A stretch of DNA of 64,000 bases from Burkholderiales bacterium (GCA_900290335.1 OKRD01000137.1:1-64000), one strand, 5' to 3'. Counted from the stretch's first letter, positions 48,600 through 61,498 are shown. The notes: generated by a model from the letters alone, not told the origin. A program made the numbers and translations.

Positions 48600-48995
48600 T
48601 TAGTTGCTCTTTTTCTTCAACTCCCCGTACGTGGTGTCCAGCGTCCCGTCGTCGTTGATTTCGATCGGGAAGTCGTACTGCGAGCCGTCGAGCCAACGCA
48701 GGTAGATCTTGCCGCCGCCGGTCCAGCATTCGGCCTCTTTCTCGCTAAACATTGCCGCGAGCTTGCCGTCCTTCATGACCATGTCCGGCTCTCGCAAGGT
48801 CGCCTTGCCGGAGCGGAACACGATGGACACAAGGCCCGCGGATCCCGCGGCAGAGGCATAGCGCCCCTCAAACTTTCCCGCGCAACTCGATAGCCCGGGT
48901 TTGGGTGGCTGTCCGGGCTGTAAAGCGAGCGCATTGGTAACGGCGGCCACGATACAAGCCGCCAGGGCATGACTGGCGAGAACGGGAACGCGCAT
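48600..48995 (-). CDS. Hypothetical secreted protein
   Basis: Signal peptide MRVPVLASHALAACIVAAVTNALA; soluble domain ending YDFPIEINDDGTLDTTYGELKKKSN. Confidence 0.6.
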   Translation of the reverse strand: MRVPVLASHALAACIVAAVTNALALQPGQPPKPGLSSCAGKFEGRYASAAGSAGLVSIVFRSGKATLREPDMVMKDGKLAAMFSEKEAECWTGGGKIYLRWLDGSQYDFPIEINDDGTLDTTYGELKKKSN

Positions 48996-49567
48996 CTCAG
49001 GTACCCCCCTTGAGTTCCACAGACGGTCGATCCTGCACGGTCCCCAATTGCAATGCGGCCGCGCTGGTTTTCTTATACGCGCCGCCAATTTGCGCGGCAA
49101 GGGGTGGATTTGCGTTCGAGGTAAATCCGAGCGGCGGGCAGCCGAAGAAACTGCGGCGCCTCTCGAAGTCTGCCGAAGCAACTATAAGCAAAAGGATGCT
49201 TTCCAGACTGCGGCCCGCGCCGGCTTGCCACCGGGACGGGCGCCTAGGTACGCCGCACCCATGGGGATCCAAAGAGCGCTCCCGCTGGGGTGTGCAAACC
49301 GCAGCGGTGCCTTGCGCTCTCCTCGGGGAACGACGGTTTCGGGTCGGCCGCCCACAATACCTTTGTGTGTTCTTGCGCGGGTTTTGCCGCAGTAGTGGCG
49401 CCCGGGCCGTTGGCAAGTTCTTGCCGCGGCCCGGCCGCTGCGCCGGCGAACTTCGTGTTGCCGAAGAATCAGATGACGCCCTAACTGCCTTTGATACTCG
49501 TGGCAAATCGCTTGCGATTGCCGCAGTACGCTGCAGGTCGCTCCCGCACGCTCCGACGCACCGTCGT

Positions 49568-50598
49568 ATGTCTGCGCGACGGATTTGCTCGCTCGATGGG
49601 CTGCGTGGCATCGTCGCGATCGCGTTCATGCTGTTGCATTTCGATGGCTTCTTCCTGCCGCACGCATCGCGTAGCCAGGTCGTGCCGTTGCTGGATCGGG
49701 CATATCTCGAGGTCGATCGGTTTGTCTTGCGGAGCGGGTTGGTACTGATGCATGTCTATGGGCGCAAACTCGCGTCGTCGAATTGGCGGGCGCCGTGATT
49801 GGATTTTGCGCGCGTGCGCTTTGCCAGGGCCTATCGGCTGTTGGCTCTGACGACGCTGGCAATGGTGATCGGCCACGCGCTGTCCCAGTTGCCACTGACA
49901 AGCGTGTCCTTTTCGGACCGGTCGCTTGTGCTTTGGCCCACGCAATTGCAAACCCTGGGTTCGGCTTGCGCTGGAACTACCCCTCGTCGTCCAGCGGCAC
50001 GGAGACTGCTGCGTACCTCCCCTTTGCTTTATCCGCCGGGGCACTGGTCAACGAAACGCATCCACGCCTCGTCGCCGCCGTTCCCCTCGCCACGGTATTG
50101 GCGGTTTTTCTGGTACACGGTGGACGCTTGCGTGTGTTCCACGGCTTGCCAGCTTTGCTGCGCACGCCCGCTGAATTCATCCTCGGCGTGCTCTTGCGCC
50201 GTGCGCAGCCCGGCGATACGACACGCCCTCGCAACTGGCCGGCCCGGCTCGCCGTGGGCGCGTTTGCGCGCGTGATCCATTGCGGCGTCAATGCGTCGAG
50301 CGCTCTGGGCCGGCTGCTGAGCATTCGTCCTGCGCGCTCCCTGGGCGCTTGGCCGTACTCGATTCATCTCTTGTCCGCGCCTACGCATTACGCGGCCAGG
50401 GCGACGTTCGCCGCGATCGGCGACCCGACCGATCATCTGGGCGCGGCGAGCGCACGGGTGTTGATACTGGTGACGGCGCTGGCCGTCGTTGGCCTGTCGG
50501 CCCTCGCCTTGCGTTACGTTGAAGTGCCCGTACGCCAATGGACCCTGCGAACGCTGTTGCCTCTCAAACTATCCGAGACAAGCTGTTTCTCGCGCTAA
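49568..50598 (+). pseudogene. Acyltransferase 3 (OafA/YrhL-like) family pseudogene, at least two frameshifts
   Basis: SLDGLRGIVAIAFMLLHFDGFF...VLRSGLVLMHVYGRKLASSNWRAP* / DFARVRFARAYRLLALTTLAMVIG / LGAWPYSIHLL...LSALALRYVEVPVRQWTLRTLLP spread over three frames. Confidence 0.75.
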
Positions 50599-50727
50599 GG
50601 CGCCTTGGTTCGCACGGGGCTCGCAAGATGGCGTGCCTGATAGCTGTCCCATCAATGCCATGATTGGCCGCAAGCGGATTTGCCTTCAGAGGCCTCGCAC
50701 CGACCCTGCGAAGGCGGGAAGTACCGG

Positions 50728-51189
50728 CTAGGCGCGTGTGCGCTTGCGGTCTGCAAGCAAGGCCGGGCTTGTTGTTGACGCGGGCGTCAAGTTTGCCGCC
50801 ACGTAGGGCCTCGGCCGGCGGCGCCAGATCAGAGTGCCAGGATCCGTGCCGGCCAGATAGGCGATTCTTTTGGCCCCGTCGAAGGTCAACCAGTCACACG
50901 GCCTTGTGGGCCCACCGAGCCGGGATTCGACCACGCACAGATCCTTCCAGTATTGCCGCCCTTGGCGCGTCTCGGTCGCTACGAAGCCAAGCACGGTCCA
51001 TCCCTCGACCAGCAATCGCACTTCCGGCGGACTCATCGCCCCATCCCGAAACAAGTACCGGTCGTACCACACCCTTCGGCCTAGCAATGTCGAATAATCG
51101 GAAAGGCACTGCTCCCAGCCGCCGGGATACAAGTCACGGATCTTGGCAACGGGAACAACGACGTCAATGAACTCAAGCGCAATGGCCAA
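50728..51189 (-). CDS. Conserved hypothetical protein
   Basis: LEFIDVVVPVAKIRDLYPGGWEQCLSDY...PTRPCDWLTFDGAKRIAYLAGTDPG; protein-like composition. Confidence 0.65.
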   Translation of the reverse strand: MAIALEFIDVVVPVAKIRDLYPGGWEQCLSDYSTLLGRRVWYDRYLFRDGAMSPPEVRLLVEGWTVLGFVATETRQGRQYWKDLCVVESRLGGPTRPCDWLTFDGAKRIAYLAGTDPGTLIWRRRPRPYVAANLTPASTTSPALLADRKRTRA

Positions 51190-51866
51190 GATCGTGCCGC
51201 ACGATTCGTCTGCGATCCAGCGCCCAAACCGGGCGGGCTAATCGGAGCGCAAGTTTGGTGGGGGGCGCAAGTGCCGTCAATAGGCAGGCGGCTGCGCGCC
51301 CGCGGCCAGTGCGGGCGGGAAAGGGCCAATTCTGCGGCAGATTTTCGCGCGATTCCGGCGCACTGTTCCGGGGACCCGTGCGCCGGCGTCATGGGGGCAG
51401 TACATGCGCCTCGCGCTTGGCCCGCAACAGAGCTCTGCGCCAGAGCGGCCCGAGCAATCCGGTCGGTGGCGCGCATTGCAGCAAGCGCCTGCCCGGCGCC
51501 GGGCCATGGTCGCGCCCGCGAATGCGCCGCAGCGTGGTTTGACCCAGGAGGGCTAGAACTGCCACGCGCGGGTCAGAACGCCGACCTCGGGCCAGGGGCG
51601 CGACATCGGCACAAATCGCCGCAATGGCCCGGTTGCTGGGCCTGCCGATCGTCGCCCCGAGTGGACGGCAAATCCTTGCCGGCCCCGAACTCCGCCGTAG
51701 CCATTATCGTTTTCATTTCCATCCATGCGTACGTGATCGTACGTATTTTCGCGTAGTACTTCGTCGCGTACTTTGAGGTCGTTGGCGGCGCACGTTGGTA
51801 GGCCGCTCGCGGCGATCAAGTAGTTCGCGACTCGATCTGCTGTAGCGTCGCCAGCACCAAAACGAG

Positions 51867-52103
51867 ATGCCTCGGGGGAGAGCGGCCTTGCGTGCGTCGC
51901 AGAATGAACCGGTTGGCGATGGGCCGGCGCCGCACGGCGCCCCCTCGCAGAGCGAGCCGTCCCACGGCGTTGACCCTCGGTTGATTTGCATCGCGACCGC
52001 GGCCCTCCACAGGGCGCAGCAACGCGGGTACGCGCCCGGCTACGAAAGACAGGACTGGCTCAAGGCCAAGGCCGAGTTCGAGATGCAGCAGCGACCCTAC
52101 TAG
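51867..52103 (+). CDS. DUF2934-like protein
   Basis: C-terminal ICIATAALHRAQQRGYAPGYERQDWLKAKAEFEMQQRPY resembles DUF2934 (IAxxAYxxAExRGFxPGxExxDWLxAExE). Confidence 0.6.
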   Translation: MPRGRAALRASQNEPVGDGPAPHGAPSQSEPSHGVDPRLICIATAALHRAQQRGYAPGYERQDWLKAKAEFEMQQRPY

Positions 52104-52119
52104 GGCAGTCAGCGCTCTC

Positions 52120-52272
52120 ATGAAGACGACGCTTGCTCATTTGGGCGCAGTCCTGCTGGCAGTTGCCGTGCTCCTTTTTCTTGCCAACGCACGCAATTCG
52201 TCGAGCGGTCACGACAGCCAGAAGGCGGTCGGCGTACCGGCCGCAAGCAATACCAGTCACGCGGGCCGGTAG
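52120..52272 (+). CDS. Possible 50-aa small membrane/secreted protein
   Basis: MKTTLAHLGAVLLAVAVLLFLANARNSSSGHDSQKAVGVPAASNTSHAGR; below the ORF-track length cutoff. Confidence 0.35.
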   Translation: MKTTLAHLGAVLLAVAVLLFLANARNSSSGHDSQKAVGVPAASNTSHAGR

Positions 52273-52373
52273 CCAGGGCACGCAACGGTCCAACCGCTCG
52301 ACTCTGTGGCGCCCCAAGGAGCGCCGACATCGGCGCCTGCCTACTGCCGTGGTCGCCTCTAACCGGAACGCGG

Positions 52374-52538
52374 GCCTGCGACGCCGCCGCATCGCTGGGC
52401 TTGCAGGTTTCGGCGGCGATTGGCGTAGGCTTGGCACCGATACTGGCGACCGCACTGGCCGACTACGTGGGCGAAACGACAGGGGTATCGCTGCTGCTCA
52501 TCCTGCTGGCGGCCGTGACATTTGTCGCGACGCGCTAG
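52374..52538 (+). pseudogene. C-terminal fragment of an MFS transporter (MHS-like)
   Basis: AASLGLQVSAAIGVGLAPILATALADYVGETTGVSLLLILLAAVTFVATR* resembles the last two TMs of metabolite:H+ symporters; no upstream domain found. Confidence 0.6.
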
Positions 52539-53218
52539 ACCAGGGAAACCAAGGACGAGTCGCTGAGGGATCGGAGCTGCATCGCGTGTTGCCGTCGAGA
52601 ACGTTGCTTGCAGCGATCCGTCCCCGGCAACGGTGGAAACCGCAGACGAAAGGGAGCCGGTGTCCCGCAGTCGCTTGCACCGCTAGATAGAAGCCGGGCA
52701 GGCAGCTGCCGCAAACCGGCAGCCGATACCAAGATGATATGACTCGTCCGCTGCGCTATCGCAGGGCACTCCGTGCTCTTGCCGTCGGCCACCGTATCCG
52801 CCTGCAGCTCGCATCGAACAACGATCTCGTTCCAGAAATGCGTGCAGGGGCGAGAAGGGGAGCGCGGGCGGTGCTCTAGCGAGCCGGCGGACGGTCCGGC
52901 GATCGCGCCCCCACGCTCAAGACGCTGGCGCAGCATGCGACGATTTGAGCCCGCTTTGCATGCCATTTCCGGTCGACCCTGCCCGATTACAGCACTGGCA
53001 GCGGCGGCGTGGCGGCAGTGCATTGGTTCGCGGTAGGTCGTCCGTTCGATTCCGTTAGCCAGTGTCTAGACCGTAAGCTCCTGACCTGTGGGGCGCAGTC
53101 CCGGACGGCGCTGCGCGATGAACCGGTGCCATGTCCGGCCGTTGCCCCAGATCCTCGCGCGGGGCGCCGATCGACGTGTTCCGGGAGCGGGCGTCGAGTA
53201 GCACCTGGGGATCTGCGG

Positions 53219-54004
53219 ATGAATGTATTTGATCTCGACGACAGAGTGACCGCGGCGGCTGTCGCCGCCGCGGGCACCATTGTCGCGGCCCTGATCCAGC
53301 TGCGTGCGGCGTGGCGCAAGGAAGTGTCGGAGCGCGCGCGGGGGGTTCCGATAAGCAAGAAGTCGCGCCGCGGGCCGGTGCTGGCCGTGATACTGCTTCT
53401 TGTAGCCGCCGGGGTGGGTGGGTTCGCGCTGTCGCAGTACCTCTTGGGTCAGTCAGGCCGCGATTCGGCGGCACTGCGTAGCGAGATGCAGACGCAGCTC
53501 GCCCAGATCAGCGCCACCGCCGAGCGCTTGGAGCGGGCGGCCATGAACGATCGTGTTCCGGCCCGGCGCGCGGAAGATGATTTGCGTGGGGCCGAAGGCG
53601 TCACCGTGACCGCGACGGTTGGGCCCTGCCGCGCGCGCGCCGTCCCTGCCAGCGATGCGGCGCCAGGGTGCTCTGAGCAAGATGCGCCGCGCGTGATGCT
53701 GTGCGGGAGCGTGCCCTCCTCGGCGGTCGTCACTGCCCTGGCTTTATACGCCCGCCCGGAAGACTCGCCCCGCCCTTGGGCCGAGAGTCGAGTTGCCCCC
53801 GGCCAGGACCTCGGACGGGCACGCTTCGCAGACAGGCCGATCGAGCGGGCCGAATCGGACCAGACGAAGCAGGTTTGCACCGGCTTCTCCGCCTGGGATG
53901 CCGAGCAAGCCTACAGTGCTCGCCTGGTCGTGAAATACACCTCGTCCAACACGCTGCGCGAGGTCTCGCACGCGATGGTCGTGCCGACGTCCGAGGAACG
54001 CTGA
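53219..54004 (+). CDS. Conserved hypothetical membrane protein
   Basis: MNVFDLDDRVTAAAVAAAGTIVAALIQLRAAWRKEVSERARGVPISKKSRRGPVLAVILLLVAAGVGGFALSQYLL, then a soluble domain. Confidence 0.7.
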   Translation: MNVFDLDDRVTAAAVAAAGTIVAALIQLRAAWRKEVSERARGVPISKKSRRGPVLAVILLLVAAGVGGFALSQYLLGQSGRDSAALRSEMQTQLAQISATAERLERAAMNDRVPARRAEDDLRGAEGVTVTATVGPCRARAVPASDAAPGCSEQDAPRVMLCGSVPSSAVVTALALYARPEDSPRPWAESRVAPGQDLGRARFADRPIERAESDQTKQVCTGFSAWDAEQAYSARLVVKYTSSNTLREVSHAMVVPTSEER

Positions 54005-54232
54005 GGCACCTTCGGTCCGTTCAGCGGTGTCGACCAGTTTCAGGCTCCCAGGGGAAGCGCGTGGCCGTCCATTTGGCGGCTGTGCGAGCGATCCTCCCGC
54101 ATCTTTGCGCCATCGCTGGCGCCAAGCCAGGGGCCCGAGGCGCTGGCGGGGCCAAGCCGAGCGCCGGCATACCGGGTTGGGTGAACCTGCTACTGCGCGG
54201 CCGGCCGGCGCCAGTTGCTGCGCACCAATCCC

Positions 54233-55050
54233 TTACAAGGCGGCTGTCTTGCGGCGAGCAGGCGCATAGAGGAATCGCGCCGCCGTGCGGTCAAGGAAGA
54301 CCAGTGCCAGGACAACGATGGCGCCGAACAAGCTGCCAGTGAAAACCCGCATCCAGCCGATGAACATCGGGCTAAGAGCCGAGCTCGAAGCGCCGTTCGC
54401 GCTCCCTAGCGCGATGCCGGCCGCGCGCGATCTTGTCCTTCTCGCTCGCCGATAGCAATCGAGCATTCGCCGGCCGGTCCGGCAACACCAAAAATGCCGC
54501 GATCCCAAGGCAGATGGCAGGTGCGCCTTCGATCAGGAACAAGCATTGCCACCCGTACTGGCCGCCGACGCCGGCCATGTGCGTCGTGATCCAGGCCGAA
54601 ACGGTTCCAGCGATGAGCCCGGAGACGGGCACGGCGATGGCGACTAGCGAAATGATGCGGGCGCAGTCGCGGCTGGATAATTACAGAGTGAAGTAGCAGA
54701 TCAGGCCGACAAAGAAGCCGACTTCGGCGGCGCCGATGAGAAACCGTATCGATTAAAACCTAAGCGATTGCCGGCAAAGGCCATTGCCATGGGGAAGGTT
54801 TCCCACAGTGTCATGACGCGCAGAAGCGTGAGCCGGAGCCCAACGCGCTCGAGCATGCGATTGCTCGGGTCCTCGAATAGGACATGGCCGACCTAGAGAC
54901 TGCCAGCGGCCATCCCGAACAGCGCCTCGTCGAAATGCAGGTCGGCCATGAATTGCAGCTTGGCATAGCCGACATTGAGCCGGTCCATCATCGCCACGAT
55001 GCAGCACGGGAACAAGTAGGAAAGGAGCGCAAAGGCCACGCGGCGGGGCA
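54233..55050 (-). pseudogene. MFS transporter (anion:cation symporter-like) pseudogene, multiple frameshifts and an internal deletion
   Basis: RRVAFALLSYLFPCCIVAMMDRLNVGYAKLQFMADLHFDEALFGMAAGSL*, VGHVLFEDPSNRMLERVGLRLTLLRVMTLWE, GLIAGTVSAWITTHMAGVGGQYGWQCLFLIEGAPAICLGIAAFLVLPDRPANARLLSASEK in different frames. Confidence 0.8.
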
Positions 55051-55120
55051 GCGATGGAGCGCCACCACCACCTCGACGGCTTGCCCAGCGCTCTGGGCAA
55101 GTGCCAGCTCTTTGCACGGG

Positions 55121-55513
55121 CTACCGGGGAGCTTTGAGCATCTCGCCCATCTTCTGGTGGATCAACTGGATCGCCTTGAGCGGGCGCAGCATGACCTTGA
55201 ACTCCACGATCCTGCCCTCCTCGTTCCACTTGATCATGTCGACGCCGTTGACGCTGATCCCATCGATCTCGACCAGAAACTCGAGCACGGCGTCGTGACC
55301 GTGGACGAGCTCGCGCACATAGTGAAATGTCTCGTTGAAGAACACCCGGAATGCGGCCGACAGGTACTGCGCCGTCACCTGCTTGCCCCGCTGAGGGCTA
55401 TGGACGATGGGAGAAAGGAACACGACCTCGTCGGCGAGAATCGAGTCCAGACCCGCAACGTCGCGCTGCGCGACGAGGCGGTGCCACCGTGCCAGGGTTG
55501 GGTAGTTGATGAT
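55121..55513 (-). pseudogene. NTF2-like (nuclear transport factor 2 family) gene lacking a recognisable start codon
   Basis: Continuous frame IINYPTLARWHRLVAQRDVAGLDSILADEVVFLSPIVHSPQRGKQVTAQYLSAAFRVFF...MGEMLKAPR*; no ATG/GTG/TTG before the internal GTG at 55423. Confidence 0.6.
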
Positions 55514-55857
55514 TTGTCTCCCGGTGCGTTCGTGTTGACCGACGCCGCTCGGGCAGCAAGAGCCGCCCCGCCGCCATCGCGCCTGTTCACCGCGGGGCGC
55601 CTCCTCGCTTCATTATCGGGGAAATTCCCCGCCGACAAGCAATGATGTCCCTGCCTCGCGGTGGCCCGCAGACCGGGGCAAGACACCGGCGGCGCGTAGC
55701 CTGGCGCGGGAGCGGGCGGTCGGCAGAAGGCCGCCGCGCCGCGGGCGCGATTTGGTCTACGGAAAAACCGGACCGTCTCTGCGTGTAGCGCCAAAGCCGC
55801 GCCGGCGGCATTCGCACGGACCCGTACCAAGCGCCGGCAGGGGTGATGGATCGCTCG

Positions 55858-58104
<2,247 letters not shown>

Positions 58105-58114
58105 TTGGCCCGGC

Positions 58115-59044
58115 TCACTTGTAGGTGTGCGAATACTCGTGGTACTTGCCGATCTCCACGTCCTCGAGCAAGGCGAGGGCGTCGTCGGTCTGTACCGCGA
58201 GCGAGCAGTACAGCGAAACCAGGTACGAGGCGATTGCGTTGCGGCTGATTCCCATGAAACGCACCGACAGCCCGGGGCTCTGTTCGCCCGGCAGCCCCGG
58301 CTGGAACAGGCCCACAACACCCTGGCGCTTCTCGCCCACGCGCAGCAGCAGGATCTTGGTCTTGCCGTCGGCGACCGCCACCTTGTCCGAGGGGACGAGC
58401 GGGATGCCGCGCCAGGTGAGAAACTGCGAGCCGAACAGGCTCACCGTCGGTGGCGGCACACCGCGCCGGGTGCACTCTCGACCGAAGGCGGCGATGGCCG
58501 ACGGGTTGGTCAGGAAGAATGCCGGCTCCTTCCACACCTTGGTCAGCAACTCATCGAGGTCGTCCGGAGTCGGCGCGCCGCCGAGCGGGTAGATGATCTG
58601 ATCGGGCGCGACGCTGGCCAGCAAGCCGTAGTCGGCATTGTTGATGAGCTCGTTCTCCTGCTTTTCCTTGACCGTCTCGATGGTCAGGCGCAGCTGTTCC
58701 TTGATCTGGTCATGGGGGCTGCTATAGAGGTCCGATACCCGTGTATGTATGTCCAGCACCGTGCTGACCGCATTGAGGAAATACTCGCGCGGCTGTTCCT
58801 CGTAGTCGACGAAGGTGGTCGGCAGCTCCGCCTCGTCGCGCTTGGCGCAGGACACGTGCACGTCCTGCGGGTTCTTGACCTTGTTCAACCGGTAGATGCC
58901 GGCCTCGACCGGCAGCCACTGCAGCAGGTGGGTGAGCCAGCGCGGACTGATCGTCGACAGCGTCGGCGCCGTCTTCGTGGCGTTGGCGAGCTGGCGGGCG
59001 GCGTTGTCGCCCAGTGCCAGTTGCACGGGCTGTTTATCTGCCAT
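58115..59044 (-). CDS. Family 2A encapsulin shell protein (SrpI-like)
   Basis: LALGDNAARQLANATKTAPTLSTISPRWLTHLLQWLPVEAGIYRLNKVKNP..., FGRECTRRGVPPPTVSLFGSQFLTWRGIPLVPSDK, GISRNAIASYLVSLYCSLAVQTDDALALLEDVEI; no cNMP-binding insert. Confidence 0.94.
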   Translation of the reverse strand: MADKQPVQLALGDNAARQLANATKTAPTLSTISPRWLTHLLQWLPVEAGIYRLNKVKNPQDVHVSCAKRDEAELPTTFVDYEEQPREYFLNAVSTVLDIHTRVSDLYSSPHDQIKEQLRLTIETVKEKQENELINNADYGLLASVAPDQIIYPLGGAPTPDDLDELLTKVWKEPAFFLTNPSAIAAFGRECTRRGVPPPTVSLFGSQFLTWRGIPLVPSDKVAVADGKTKILLLRVGEKRQGVVGLFQPGLPGEQSPGLSVRFMGISRNAIASYLVSLYCSLAVQTDDALALLEDVEIGKYHEYSHTYK

Positions 59045-59208
59045 GAGGGACTCCTTACGCAGAGCAATGTAGGTTATGAGAAAAACCGGGACGCGAGTTT
59101 CGGATTCTCGGCCGCGGGCATCAACCGCATATAGCCATCAAGTCGTGATCCGGGACAAGGAATGGGCAGCGTTAGAAAGAGCGGCGCGGCTGGCAAGCCG
59201 GGCAGGGC

Positions 59209-59427
59209 CTACTCCTCGCACCAAGAAATCAGATGCGACAGCGGTACCTCGAGCGCACGCGCCAGCTTGGCCGCCGTCGCCAGCGAGGGCATGGCTGCGG
59301 CTCGCTCGATCTCACCCATGTAGGAGCGGTTGAGCTCGGCCTGCCCCGCCAGGCGCTCCTGCGACCAGCCCCGGGCCTCGCGCTGCTGGCGAATCACCGC
59401 GCCAAACCGCTCGCTGACCCTACCCAC
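59209..59427 (-). CDS. XRE-family helix-turn-helix regulator
   Basis: FGAVIRQQREARGWSQERLAGQAELNRSYMGEIERAAAMPSLATAAKLARALEVPLSHLI. Confidence 0.9.
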   Translation of the reverse strand: MGRVSERFGAVIRQQREARGWSQERLAGQAELNRSYMGEIERAAAMPSLATAAKLARALEVPLSHLISWCEE

Positions 59428-59472
59428 CCGGGCGCTCCCGCTGCGAGATTCGTTGCGCCGCAGACCGAAACA

Positions 59473-60474
59473 TCAGCTGCCCGCAGCGTCGCGGACGGTG
59501 TCGTCGCGTGTGCTTGCCTGCGTGATGCGACTGCCGGGCGGCAGGCTGCGCGTTAGCCAGACGTTGCCGCCGATGGAGGAACCGCGGCCGATGGTGACCC
59601 GCCCCAGGATCGTGGCGCCGGCGTAGATGACAACGTCGTCCTCGATGATGGGATGCCTCGGGACGCCCTTTTGCAGATTGCCGTTCTCGTCGGTCGTGAA
59701 GCGCTTGGCACCCAGCGTGACCGCCTGGTACAGGCGCACGTTGCGCCCGATCTGTGCGGTCTCGCCGATCACGACACCCGTGCCATGGTCGATGAAGAAG
59801 CCTGGGCCGATCGTGGCGCCCGGGTGAATGTCGATGCCGGTTTCGCCATGCGCGATCTCGGCAATCAGGCGGGCCAGCAGCGGCGCGCCCAGCACGTGCA
59901 GCCGGTGGGCGATGCGGTGGTGGATCATCGCGTGAACGCCCGGATAGGACAGCAGCACCTCGTCGACGCTGTGCGCCGCCGGGTCACCCTGGTAGGCGGC
60001 CACCACGTCGCTGTCGAGCAGCGATCGAACCTCGGGCAGCGCGGCGCCCAGGCCCCGCACGATCTCGAGCGCTTGGGCGTCGGCCATCCCCGGCGCTTGG
60101 TCGCCGTGGCGCGCGGGATAGCGCAGCTCCAAGCGCACCTGCGCCAGCAGGCGGTTGAGCGCGATGTCCAGCATGTAGCCGACGTAGTAGTCCTCGCTCT
60201 CCTGGCGCAGGTCGGGCGGGCCCAGGCGCATCGGGAACAGGGCTCCGCGCAGGCCGTCGATAATGGCCGACAGGGCCTCGCGCGAGGGCAGCTCGCGTCC
60301 GCCGACGTCGCACGAGCGCTGCTGGGAGCGGCGCCAGTTCTCCCGCGTGCGGCGCAGTTGCGCCACGATGTCGACCAGGTCGAGCGAGACGCGGTTGGCC
60401 AACGCCGGGTCGGTGCCGCCAACAAACGGGTCGAAGTCACCCGCCGCGGTCAGGATGCGCTGGCTGTTGCGCAT
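59473..60474 (-). CDS. cysE: Serine O-acetyltransferase
   Basis: IDIHPGATIGPGFFIDHGTGVVIGETAQIGRNVRLYQAVTLGAKRF, HPIIEDDVVIYAGATILGRVTIG. Confidence 0.95.
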   Translation of the reverse strand: MRNSQRILTAAGDFDPFVGGTDPALANRVSLDLVDIVAQLRRTRENWRRSQQRSCDVGGRELPSREALSAIIDGLRGALFPMRLGPPDLRQESEDYYVGYMLDIALNRLLAQVRLELRYPARHGDQAPGMADAQALEIVRGLGAALPEVRSLLDSDVVAAYQGDPAAHSVDEVLLSYPGVHAMIHHRIAHRLHVLGAPLLARLIAEIAHGETGIDIHPGATIGPGFFIDHGTGVVIGETAQIGRNVRLYQAVTLGAKRFTTDENGNLQKGVPRHPIIEDDVVIYAGATILGRVTIGRGSSIGGNVWLTRSLPPGSRITQASTRDDTVRDAAGS

Positions 60475-60480
60475 GTCGGC

Positions 60481-61479
60481 TCAGGCGGCCAGCGGTGTGG
60501 CTGCTGCCGGCGGCAGCCCGCTAGCGTCGAACACGCCCTCGAAGAGCACCGAGCTCAGGTAGCGCTCGCCCGAATCGGGCAGGATCACGACGATCGTCCT
60601 GCCCTCGTTGCCGGGCTTGTGTGCCCAGCGGATCGCGGCAGCGGCCGCGGCTCCGCAGGAAATGCCCGAAAGGATGCCCTCTTCGCGCGTGAGGCGGCGC
60701 GCGTAGGCCACGGCCTCCTCGTTGCTGACCTGCTCGATCGCGTCGACCAGCGACAGGTCGAGCACGCCCGGCACGAAGCCCGCGCCGATGCCTTGTATCT
60801 TGTGCGGCCCGGGCTTGACCGGTTCGCCGTTGCGGGTCTGTGTGAGCACCGGGCTGGCCACGGGCTCGACCGCCACCGACACGATCGGCTTGCCCTTGGT
60901 GTGCTTGAGGAAGCGCGACACGCCCGTGATCGTGCCGCCCGTCCCGACGCCCGAGACCAAGATGTCGACCGCGCCGCCGGTATCGTCCCAGATCTCCGGG
61001 CCGGTCGTCGATTCATGGATCGCCGGGTTGGCCGGGTTGTTGAATTGCTGCAGCAGCACGTACTTGCGGTCGGAGGCGGCGATCTCCTCGGCCTTGGCCA
61101 CCGCGCCCTTCATGCCCTTGGACCCTTCGGTCAGAACCAGCTTCGCCCCGTAGGCCAGCAGCAGCTTGCGCCGTTCCAGGCTCATGGTCTCGGGCATGGT
61201 CAGCGTGATCGGGATGCCGCGCGCCGCGGCCACGAACGCCAGCGCGATGCCGGTATTGCCGCTGGTGGGTTCGACGATCTCCTTGCCGGGGCCGAGCAGG
61301 CCGCGCTTCTCTGCGTCCCAGATCATTGCGGCGCCGATGCGGCACTTGACCGAGTAGGCCGGGTTGCGCCCCTCGATCTTGGCCAAGACGGTCGCCTTGG
61401 CGCCATCGGTGATGCGATTGAGCCGGACCAGCGGCGTGCGGCCGATCGACAGTGAGTTGTCCGCAAACCAGGCAGTCAT
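60481..61479 (-). CDS. cysK: Cysteine synthase A
   Basis: [55 protein letters not shown]. Confidence 0.96.
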   Translation of the reverse strand: MTAWFADNSLSIGRTPLVRLNRITDGAKATVLAKIEGRNPAYSVKCRIGAAMIWDAEKRGLLGPGKEIVEPTSGNTGIALAFVAAARGIPITLTMPETMSLERRKLLLAYGAKLVLTEGSKGMKGAVAKAEEIAASDRKYVLLQQFNNPANPAIHESTTGPEIWDDTGGAVDILVSGVGTGGTITGVSRFLKHTKGKPIVSVAVEPVASPVLTQTRNGEPVKPGPHKIQGIGAGFVPGVLDLSLVDAIEQVSNEEAVAYARRLTREEGILSGISCGAAAAAAIRWAHKPGNEGRTIVVILPDSGERYLSSVLFEGVFDASGLPPAAATPLAA

Positions 61480-61498
61480 CGGCGTACTTCCGACGCTT

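Noticed and set aside
51727-51775. gcgtacgtgatcgtacgt palindrome and nearby gcgta repeats as a regulatory or mobile-element end
   Set aside because: Short imperfect palindrome with no adjacent transposase or gene start to support it.
59653-61455. 600-aa plus-strand ORF antisense to cysE and cysK
   Set aside because: Spans two well-defined minus-strand genes; low-complexity Arg/Ala composition.
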